Shown piece by piece: positions 37,675 through 44,217 of a stretch of 44,217 bases of DNA. The position numbers and the translations under genes are program-made. Source of the DNA: Sphingomonadales bacterium (lineage in GTDB: Bacteria; Pseudomonadota; Alphaproteobacteria; Sphingomonadales; Sphingomonadaceae); assembly GCA_018334165.1 (NCBI GenBank), contig JAGXTB010000214.1, positions 1-44,217 of the forward strand, written 5' to 3'. The notes under the pieces are model-generated. The model was not told where the DNA came from. It worked only from the letters and a program-made list of their open reading frames with translations, and did not search any database. How positions within the stretch are numbered: the first letter of the stretch is position 1; each line of letters opens with the position of its first letter.

Positions 37675-39075
37675 ATGGTCAAACGCCGCATTTTTGCCGG
37701 GAACAGATTGAAAGCGCTGCGCGCCGAGCGAGGGTTGAACCAGGCTGCCATGGGGGAGCTGCTGGGCATCTCCACTTCGTACCTTTCGCAGCTTGAGCAT
37801 GATGATCGCCCGCTCACGCCGGTGCTGGTCGAGCGCCTGGCCCGCGCCTTTCCGCTCGACTGGCGCGAGATCGGGGCGGGCGAGGCGGAGACGCGGCTGG
37901 CGGCGCTGCGCGAGGCCAATGCCGATCCCTTGTTCGCCCAGCCGCTCGACGCCGCGCAGCTCGCCCGCTTTGCCGAGCAGCAACCCGCGCTGGCCGAGCG
38001 GTTCATTGCGCTGCACGAAGCCTATCGCCGTTCGGGCCAACGGTTGCAGATGGTCGATGAGGCGCTGTCGGCCGAAAACACCGGCGGCTCGCGCCTGCCG
38101 TGGGAAGAAGTGCGCGACTGGTTTCACCTCGCCGGCAACTATGTCGACAGCATCGATCGCGCGGCCGAGGCGCTAGCGGCGCGGCTGGGTTCGGTCTCGC
38201 CCGAAACCGGGGCGATCGAGGATTACCTGAAGCAGGCGCTGTCGATCTCGCTGATCTATTCGGGCGTTTCGGGCATGCGAAGCTATGACCCCGAGATGGG
38301 TCACCTGACGATCGATCCCGGCCAGCCCGCCGAAAGCCGCCGCTTCCAGCTTGCCCACCAGCTCGCCGCGCTGGCGCTGAAGGACGAGATCGCAGGCGTG
38401 GTCGAAACGGCGGCATTGGGCAGCGCGGCCAGTCGTCAGCTGCTGTTCGTGGGGCTGTGCAACTATGCCGCCGGGGCGCTGTTGATGCCCTATGCCCGGT
38501 TCCGCGCCGAGGCCCGCAAGGTGCGCCACGATATCGACCGGCTGAGCCAGGCCTTCGGCACCAGTTTCGAGCAGACCTGCCACCGGCTTTCCACGCTGCA
38601 GCGCGATGGAGCCAAGGGGGTGCCGTTCTTCTTCTGCCGGGTCGACATGGCAGGCAACATCACCAAGCGGCATTCGGCGACCCGCCTGCAGTTCGCCCGG
38701 TTCGGCGGGGCCTGCCCCTTGTGGATCGTCCACGAGGCGGTGGCGATCCCCGACCGGATCCTGGTCCAGCTGGCCGAAACGCCCGACGGCGTGCGCTATG
38801 TCTCGATGGCCAAGGGCCTGGTCAAACCCAGCGGCAGCTACACCCGCGCGCCCCGCCGCTATGCCGTGGCCCTGGGCTGCGAGGCGGAGCACTCCAGCGA
38901 ATTCGTCTATGCCGATGGGCTGGACCTGACCAGCGAAGCCGCCGCGACCCGGATCGGCGTCTCGTGCCGCCTGTGCCCGCGCGGCGACTGCGATCAGCGC
39001 GCCTTCCCTCCCAGCGACCGCGCGATCAGCGTTGATCCGGATAACCGGGGTGTGGTGCCCTACAGCCTGGCCTAG
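37675..39075 (+). CDS. ScfR-family short-chain acyl-CoA-responsive regulator
   Basis: A 466-residue transcription regulator of the RamB/PrpR/ScfR type that senses short-chain acyl-CoA or fatty acids and controls propionate or acetate genes. It has an XRE-type HTH (about 6-62: LKALRAERGLNQAAMGELLGISTSYLSQLE), a degenerate IrrE/ImmA-like segment (RFQLAHQLAALAL; the catalytic HExxH is lost), and the C-terminal ScfR domain with FGGACPLW and Cys431, Cys434 and Cys439 (CRLCPRGDC). In mycobacterial PrpR the corresponding Cys cluster holds an Fe-S centre. ATG at 37675 is used. It is divergent from pccB and probably controls the island and itself. Confidence 0.93.
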   Translation: MVKRRIFAGNRLKALRAERGLNQAAMGELLGISTSYLSQLEHDDRPLTPVLVERLARAFPLDWREIGAGEAETRLAALREANADPLFAQPLDAAQLARFAEQQPALAERFIALHEAYRRSGQRLQMVDEALSAENTGGSRLPWEEVRDWFHLAGNYVDSIDRAAEALAARLGSVSPETGAIEDYLKQALSISLIYSGVSGMRSYDPEMGHLTIDPGQPAESRRFQLAHQLAALALKDEIAGVVETAALGSAASRQLLFVGLCNYAAGALLMPYARFRAEARKVRHDIDRLSQAFGTSFEQTCHRLSTLQRDGAKGVPFFFCRVDMAGNITKRHSATRLQFARFGGACPLWIVHEAVAIPDRILVQLAETPDGVRYVSMAKGLVKPSGSYTRAPRRYAVALGCEAEHSSEFVYADGLDLTSEAAATRIGVSCRLCPRGDCDQRAFPPSDRAISVDPDNRGVVPYSLA

Positions 39076-39106
39076 ATTCCGCTGTGGTAACGCTCTAGGT
39101 GGAGCG

Positions 39107-39445
39107 ATGGCCCGCAAACATTCCAGATACGACCCCTATGAAGACCTGCAGCGCGAGGAAGCAGAAGAGGCGCCGCCTCCGCCCTGCTGGCTGTGCGGCC
39201 GACCGACCGGCAAGACCCTGATCTGGCACCATCCCGTCCCCAAAAGCCGGGGCGGGCGCGACGTGGTGCCGATGCATTCGATTTGCCAGCAAACCCTGAT
39301 CGCGAACTTCACCAATTCCGAACTGCAACGCTATGGCACGGACGTGGACGGCCTGCTGGCCAATCCCGCGATCCGCAAATTCGTCGATTGGGTCGCCAAG
39401 AAGGACCCCGATTTCACCGCGCCGCAAGCCAAGAAGCAGCGCTGA
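39107..39445 (+). CDS. Small HNH-type protein
   Basis: A 112-residue protein with one HNH-like zinc motif: CWLCGRP, then IWHHPVPKSRGGRDVVPMHSICQQTL. It has the first Cys pair and the His pair, but the last CxxC/H pair is reduced (HSICQQ). The start is Arg/Asp/Glu-rich and the end Lys-rich. Stand-alone small HNH proteins of this form are common in sphingomonads. Nuclease activity is not certain. It lies 31 bases after scfR. Not related to the larger HNH gene beyond the motif. Confidence 0.8.
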   Translation: MARKHSRYDPYEDLQREEAEEAPPPPCWLCGRPTGKTLIWHHPVPKSRGGRDVVPMHSICQQTLIANFTNSELQRYGTDVDGLLANPAIRKFVDWVAKKDPDFTAPQAKKQR

Positions 39446-39468
39446 CTAGCGCCCCAGTGGAAAGCACA

Positions 39469-39711
39469 ATGACCGGATCACTCACAGCGCAGCAAGCGCA
39501 AGATCACTTTGCCCACTGCGTCCAGGTGTTCGGCGGCATTCCCGCAACTTCCCGGCGCCTGGGCATCGACGAACGCGCCATCCGCCGCTTTACCAACGGC
39601 GAGCGGCTGATCAGCGCGGGGCTGCTGATGGATACCGCACTGGCGCTGAACCTGCTGATTGCCGAGGCGAGATCGGCTCAAGCTCATATCGCCGAAGCGT
39701 TGGAGGCTTAG
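39469..39711 (+). CDS. Small helical protein, possible HTH
   Basis: An 80-residue protein with ATG at 39469. It contains HCVQVFGGIPATSRRLGIDERAIRRFTNGERL, which has the length and spacing of a helix-turn-helix of the Cro/YdaS kind, and an Ala/Leu-rich C-terminal helix. It starts 23 bases after the HNH-like gene, so the two may be co-transcribed. Function unknown. Confidence 0.65.
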   Translation: MTGSLTAQQAQDHFAHCVQVFGGIPATSRRLGIDERAIRRFTNGERLISAGLLMDTALALNLLIAEARSAQAHIAEALEA

Positions 39712-39735
39712 TCAGCCTGACTGCGCGGGGAAACG

Positions 39736-39811
39736 TGGTGAGCCCTGCTGGGTTCGAACCAGCGACCTACTGATTAAAAGTCAGTTGCTCTACCGACTGA
39801 GCTAAGGGCCC
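39736..39811 (-). tRNA. tRNA-Lys (TTT)
   Basis: The minus strand gives acceptor GGGCCCT with AGGGCTC (one G-T pair), D-arm GCTCAGTCGGTAGAGC, anticodon stem CTGAC/GTCAG (one T opposite) around TTTTAA with anticodon TTT, T-arm GCTGGTTCGAACCCAGC, discriminator A and encoded CCA. Confidence 0.96.
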
Positions 39812-39989
39812 CGACCACGAGGCGAGCACCTAGGGATGCAGCGCGGGTTGGTCAAGCAGGCTGGGGCACCGAAGATAGCCCGTTCGCTCGGATCATCGGA
39901 TTTTGATCGTTTGACAGATTTGGCCGAACGCGCAACCAGTCAAGGTATTGCCGTGCCCGCAACCTGCACGGTTTCAGGGGAAATCACTT

Positions 39990-42900
39990 ATGTCTGCGTC
40001 GGTTAGCGCCATTCTGGGCGGTTTGCGGAATACCGGTACTACAGCGATTCGGATTGTGTCGGGGGCCTTGCTGGCCCTGCTGGCCATGGTCCTGATGGCC
40101 GCACCAGCCGCGGCGCAGACGATCACCGGGGCAACCGTCTCGCCATCGACATACAGCGGCATGGGCCAGACGATCACGTACTCGGTGACCGTCAATTCGG
40201 GATCGAGGGTGGCGAGCAGCGCCACGGTGACCAGTCAGGTCGGGGCGCTCTATAACTGCGCGATCGCGGATACCGTGAACACCGGCGTCACCTTCACTTG
40301 CACCGGAACCAAGACGACTACAGCGACCGACGTTTCGAATCTGCAGATCCAGGAACAGCCGGTTGTACGGCTGATTTCGTTCAGCACCCCCACGATCATG
40401 ACCTACGGCGGCGTACTGACGTCCACTTACGTTGCACCGCCAGTGCCGACCGTCACTTCGCTTTCGCCCTCCACCGGTCCTGAAGCCGGGGGCACAAGCG
40501 TGACCGTCACCGGCACCAATTTTTCCGGTGCGACGGCAGTCAGTTTCGGTGCCACACCGGCCGCCAGCTTCACTATCAACAGCGCTACTTCGATCACGGC
40601 CACTTCGCCAGCCGGAACCGGCAACGTCAATGTCCGCGTGACCACATCGGGTGGAACCAGCGCGACCGGAGCGGGCAACCAGTTCACTTATGCCTCAGCA
40701 AACGTCGCGCCCGTGATCACCACCCAACCGGTCGGCGGAACCGTCGCGCCGGGGCAGGGGATCACGATGTCGGCGGCAGCTACCGGCACACCGACGCCCT
40801 CTGTGCAATGGTTCTATTCGGAGGATAACGGCGTAAACTTCGTCCCGATTTCAACCTCCCTGTCATTCACGCTGGTCTCGCCCACAGCCAAGACCGTCCT
40901 GATGAAGGTTACCTTCACAAACCTAGCAGGTTCGGTCACTTCGGACACGGTCACGCTGGTCTGGGTCAAGCAGAACCAGACGATCAGCTTCACCAGCGCC
41001 GCCCCAACCACGGCGGTCGTAGGCGGATCGACCTACACGGTTGCGGCCACGGCTACTTCGGGTCTGGGCGTCACCTTTGCGGCCGATGCCAGCTCCAGCA
41101 GCGTGTGCTCGGTTGCGGGCAGCACCGTCTCGTTCATCGGGGTCGGCACCTGCACCATCAACGCCAATCAGGCCGGCAACAGCACCTACAATGCCGCACC
41201 CCAGGTGCAGCAGGCCTTCGCGGTTGGCCAGGGCGCCAATGTGATCACTTTCCCGGCGCTGCCCGACACGCCCTTCGCTTCGGCTCCCCCGGCGCTGGGT
41301 GCCACGGCCAGCTCGGGCCTCGCGATCAGCTATGCTTCGAACTCGGGCAGCGTCTGCACCGTGGCGGGCAGCACGATCAGCTTTGTCTCTGGCGGCACCT
41401 GCTCGATCACCGCATCGCAGGCCGGTAACGCCAACTATGTTCCGGCGACCTCGGTGACCCGGACCTTCGAGGTCACCCAGGCCCCGAACGTCATCACCTT
41501 CCCCGTGCTGAGCAATACGCCGTTCACATCGGCACCGCCGGTGCTGTCGGCCACGGCCAGCTCGGGCCTCGCAGTCAGCTATGCGTCGAACTCGGGCAGC
41601 GTCTGCACCGTTTCGGGCGGCGCGATCAGCTTCGTCGCGGTGGGCACTTGCTCAATCACGGCGTCGCAGGCTGGCAATGCCATCTATGCCCCGGCTACCT
41701 CGGTCACAAATACCTTCGAAGTGACCGCAGGTGCCAACACGATCACCTTCCCGCCGCTCGCCGATACGCCCTTCACCTCCAGCCCGCCCGCGCTTTCGGC
41801 AACGGCGAGCTCGGGCCTGGCGGTCAGCTATGCTTCGAATTCGGGCGCAGTCTGCACAGTCTCGGGCGGAGCGATCAGCTTTGTCGCGGCGGGCACTTGC
41901 TCGATCACCGCATCACAGGCTGGCAATGCCAACTATGCCGCTGCCTCTCCGGTTACCAACACTTTCGAAGTGACCCCCGGGGTCAACACCATCACCTTCC
42001 CGGCGCTGGCCGATACTCCGCTCACTTCGGCCCCGCCGACACTGGCAGCAACGGCAAGCTCGGGTCTGGCGGTCAGCTATGCCTCGAACTCGGGCAGCGT
42101 CTGCACGGTTTCGGGCGGCACGATCAGCTTCGTTGCGGCGGGCACATGCTCGATCACCGCGTCGCAGGCCGGTAACGGCAACTACGCCCCCGCCACGTCG
42201 GTGACCAATACCTTCCAGGTGACCCCTGGCGTCAACACCATCACTTTCGCTGCCTTGCCCAACCGGGCGCTGGGCAGCGGCAGCTTCGGGCTGACCGCAA
42301 CCGCAAGCTCGGGCCTGACTGTGGCCTTCTCGACCACCACCCCGACGTTCTGCTCGGTCAGCGGCACGACCGTTAGCCTGCTCGCGGTTGGTACCTGCAC
42401 GGTGCAGGCCAACCAGGCCGGCAACGCCAACTACCAACCCGCGCCGCAAGTCAGCCAGAGCTTCCAGATCACCCAGGCTGCGACCACGGTTGGGCTGAGC
42501 AGCTCAGCATCGTCGGTGTTCTTCGGGATGCCAGTAACCCTGACCGCCACGGTCAGCGGCGTTTCGCCGACTGGTACTGTCCGGTTTGACGACGGTGCCA
42601 CCGTGCTGGGTACTGCGGTGCTGAGCGGCGGCACGGCCAGCTTCACCACTTCGAGCCTGGCCGCAGGGCCACACTCGCTGACCGCCACCTACCTGGGCGA
42701 TGCCAGCAACCTGCCGAGCACGTCACCGACGATCAGCGTCACGGTCAACGCCCGGCCCAACCCGGCGCAGGATCCGGACGTCCGCAGTTCGGTCGATTCG
42801 CAGTTCCGCACCGCCGAACGTTTTGTCCGCACGCAGATGGTCAATGTCGAAGGCCGGCTCAACCAGCTGCACTCCGACGCCGAGGATCAGGACAGCATGA

Positions 42901-44009
42901 ACCTGCGCTTCAGCCAGACGCGTCCCCAGTGGCAGAACGGCATCCCCGGCGGCAGCCAGAACCTGCAGGGCGGCACGATCGGCTATGGCTACAGCTACAG
43001 CAATGCCCAGCCGACCTCGGGCGGCGAGGCCCTGCTGGCAGCACTGAACCCGAACGCAGCCTGGCTGCCGGGCGCGCCGATGGGCATGGCTCCGGTCGCA
43101 ATGGGCGGTGGCAATGGTGGCGGCAATGGTGGCGGCAATGTCGGCACCCACCGCGCCGCGGGCGACAGCCTTGAACGCCGCCTGTTCCGCATCTGGGCCA
43201 GCGGTGACATCAACTTCGGCAAGGAACAGCCCAACGGCGGAGTTGAGCAGCGCTTCACCTCAACCGGGATCACGGTTGGCATGGACGGCAAGTTCAGCTC
43301 CAACCTCAAGCTGGGCGCAGCCTTCGGCTTTGGCTGGGACAATGCCCGGATCGGCACCAACGGATCGGAGAACGATGCCACCAACGGCTCGCTGACCTTC
43401 TATGGCAGCTGGCGCGTGGCCCCCAAGCTGTTCATCGACGGCCTGGTCGGTCAGGGTTACGGCACGATCAATACCAGCCGCTTCTCCAGCACCGGTGCGG
43501 TCTTCCTCGACGGCAAGCGCCGCACGAGCCAAACCTATGCCGCCCTGATCGCAACCTACGAAGGCAAGCTGGGCAGCATCGAGTTCGCTCCCTACCTGCG
43601 CGCCGACGGGATCTGGGTCCACCTCAGCCCCTATACCGAAACCGGTTCGTCGTTCTGGGCGCTCGCCTTTGCGGCTGCTGACGAGAACAGCTTCAGCGGC
43701 ACGATTGGGGCCAAGGCCCGGATCCCGCTGGGCAAGGACAGCGGCTGGAAGCTGACTGCCAAGGGTGAATACCGGACCCGGATCAGCGGCGACTACACCC
43801 AGCTGCTGGGCTATGCCGACCTTCAGGGCACGCAAGGGACGCCCTATGCAATCACCGGCCAGGGGGTCAACGACTCGACCTTCACCGGCGGGCTGGGACT
43901 TGAAGGCAATATGCGCAACCTGATGCTGCGCCTCGGCTATGACCTGACCACCTTGGCTGGCGGCAATATCAGCAACCGGATCAGCGCGGCGATTGGCTGG
44001 AAGTTTTGA
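39990..44009 (+). CDS. Autotransporter with Ig-like repeat passenger
   Basis: A 1339-residue outer-membrane protein. The signal peptide is long (about 42 residues, ending MAAPAAAQ). The passenger has an N-terminal domain (about 43-150), an IPT/TIG domain (about 152-236: SLSPSTGPEAGGTSVTVTGTNF), an Ig-like domain (about 240-325), six Ig-like repeats (328-829) and one further Ig-like domain (830 to about 922). A helical linker and a Gly/Asn-rich segment follow, then the autotransporter beta-barrel from about 1065 to the final Phe (ISAAIGWKF). ATG at 39990 has AGGGG eight to nine bases before it. It is likely a surface adhesin. The 39812-39989 gap holds its promoter; TTGACA at 39911 is a possible -35. 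Confidence 0.92.
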   Translation: MSASVSAILGGLRNTGTTAIRIVSGALLALLAMVLMAAPAAAQTITGATVSPSTYSGMGQTITYSVTVNSGSRVASSATVTSQVGALYNCAIADTVNTGVTFTCTGTKTTTATDVSNLQIQEQPVVRLISFSTPTIMTYGGVLTSTYVAPPVPTVTSLSPSTGPEAGGTSVTVTGTNFSGATAVSFGATPAASFTINSATSITATSPAGTGNVNVRVTTSGGTSATGAGNQFTYASANVAPVITTQPVGGTVAPGQGITMSAAATGTPTPSVQWFYSEDNGVNFVPISTSLSFTLVSPTAKTVLMKVTFTNLAGSVTSDTVTLVWVKQNQTISFTSAAPTTAVVGGSTYTVAATATSGLGVTFAADASSSSVCSVAGSTVSFIGVGTCTINANQAGNSTYNAAPQVQQAFAVGQGANVITFPALPDTPFASAPPALGATASSGLAISYASNSGSVCTVAGSTISFVSGGTCSITASQAGNANYVPATSVTRTFEVTQAPNVITFPVLSNTPFTSAPPVLSATASSGLAVSYASNSGSVCTVSGGAISFVAVGTCSITASQAGNAIYAPATSVTNTFEVTAGANTITFPPLADTPFTSSPPALSATASSGLAVSYASNSGAVCTVSGGAISFVAAGTCSITASQAGNANYAAASPVTNTFEVTPGVNTITFPALADTPLTSAPPTLAATASSGLAVSYASNSGSVCTVSGGTISFVAAGTCSITASQAGNGNYAPATSVTNTFQVTPGVNTITFAALPNRALGSGSFGLTATASSGLTVAFSTTTPTFCSVSGTTVSLLAVGTCTVQANQAGNANYQPAPQVSQSFQITQAATTVGLSSSASSVFFGMPVTLTATVSGVSPTGTVRFDDGATVLGTAVLSGGTASFTTSSLAAGPHSLTATYLGDASNLPSTSPTISVTVNARPNPAQDPDVRSSVDSQFRTAERFVRTQMVNVEGRLNQLHSDAEDQDSMNLRFSQTRPQWQNGIPGGSQNLQGGTIGYGYSYSNAQPTSGGEALLAALNPNAAWLPGAPMGMAPVAMGGGNGGGNGGGNVGTHRAAGDSLERRLFRIWASGDINFGKEQPNGGVEQRFTSTGITVGMDGKFSSNLKLGAAFGFGWDNARIGTNGSENDATNGSLTFYGSWRVAPKLFIDGLVGQGYGTINTSRFSSTGAVFLDGKRRTSQTYAALIATYEGKLGSIEFAPYLRADGIWVHLSPYTETGSSFWALAFAAADENSFSGTIGAKARIPLGKDSGWKLTAKGEYRTRISGDYTQLLGYADLQGTQGTPYAITGQGVNDSTFTGGLGLEGNMRNLMLRLGYDLTTLAGGNISNRISAAIGWKF
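40971..42476 (+). repeat. Six tandem Ig-like coding repeats, five exactly 249 bp
   Basis: Units start at 40971 (261 bp), 41232, 41481, 41730, 41979 and 42228 (249 bp, 83 residues each). The four from 41232 to 42227 are nearly alike: ITFP-x-L, SATASSGLAVSYASNSGSVC, ISFV, GTCSITASQAGN. The first and last are diverged. Each unit has two Cys (SVC and GTC) that probably form one disulfide. Confidence 0.95.
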
Positions 44010-44043
44010 GCCTGTCCCGCGTAGGTTGATACTCCTTGACGGA

Positions 44044-44206
44044 GCCGATTTTGGTTCGTGGCGAGGCGTGAGGAGAGAGCGATGCCGTAGCATCGTGATC
44101 GACGAGCAACGCTGTCCACGGAGCAAAATCGGCCCGGCCCGAAGGGGTCGAGGCAGGAAACCCGCTGGACAGCGTTGCGTCGCTTGCAGGGGCAACCAGC
44201 CCCTGC
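44044..44206. repeat. Structured repeat element running to the window edge
   Basis: Several inverted repeats occur together: GCCGATTTTG (44044-44053) with CAAAATCGGC (44124-44133); GCAACGCTGTCCA (44106-44118) with TGGACAGCGTTGC (44166-44178); hairpin CGATGC-CGTA-GCATCG (44080-44095); and hairpin GCAGGGGC-AACCA-GCCCCTGC (44186-44206). The pairs overlap, so two folds compete. No protein is convincing here. It may be a mobile intergenic repeat or a structured RNA cut by the window end. Confidence 0.6.
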
Positions 44207-44217
44207 CGCACGCCGCG

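Noticed and set aside
40971-42476. Direct repeats considered as a CRISPR-like or satellite array
   Set aside because: The 249-bp units are coding, in frame, and encode Ig-like domains with no spacers.

Overview
The window is a stretch of high-GC chromosome from an alphaproteobacterium, most probably a sphingomonad (Novosphingobium, Sphingobium, Sphingopyxis or a relative). I infer this from the NDUFA12 plus DUF2155 pair, the ScfR-controlled propionyl-CoA carboxylase cluster, the ChrA, TelA/XpaC and fatty acyl-AMP ligase types, and several families of short palindromic intergenic repeats that are typical of this order. No genus can be fixed from the sequence alone. I see no prophage, plasmid replication gene, transposase, CRISPR array or rRNA.

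Layout. 1-3.2 kb: two tandem paralogous polytopic membrane proteins and tRNA-Trp, all on the minus strand. 3.2-5 kb: aat, convergent with and overlapping a lipoprotein (DUF2155) and NDUFA12. 5-7 kb: a secreted CsgG-like protein and a secreted partner that shares its C-terminal fold. 7-10 kb: a DUF192 lipoprotein and recX, divergent from a fatty acyl-AMP ligase. 10-15 kb: chrA, a small protein, the TelA/XpaC-like pair, a polyhydroxyalkanoate-type small protein and a lipocalin. 15-24 kb, minus strand: acetyl-CoA synthetase, a TonB-like protein, and a four-gene coupled operon (beta-CASP metallohydrolase, ABC ATPase, ABC permease, HlyD-type adaptor). 24-27 kb: a PotD-like lipoprotein, periplasmic MsrA, SelO and MsrB.

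27.6-39 kb is the centre of interest. It is a propionyl-CoA to succinyl-CoA island: csaA, pccA, an HNH endonuclease gene, methylmalonyl-CoA mutase, GST, a PaaG-like enoyl-CoA hydratase/isomerase, methylmalonyl-CoA epimerase, an orphan gene and pccB, all minus strand. The ScfR-family regulator is divergent from pccB. The shared intergenic region carries TTTGCAAA-type sites, the kind bound by the RamB/PrpR/ScfR family. The island has been heavily remodelled by short palindromic elements. One lies in frame inside the pccA coding sequence. One is nested inside another between the hydratase and epimerase genes. One is flanked by two copies of the first codons of mce, which creates a leader reading frame that overlaps the real mce start. 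An HNH endonuclease of lower GC is fitted with no spare bases between mutase and pccA.

39-44.2 kb: a small HNH-type protein, a small unknown protein, tRNA-Lys, and a 1339-residue autotransporter with six Ig-like repeats (five of exactly 83 residues), followed by a further structured repeat that runs to the window edge. The two strongest candidates for something undescribed are the domesticated palindromic elements (in pccA and at mce) and the secreted CsgG-like/FlgT_C-like pair. None is proven to be a new system.
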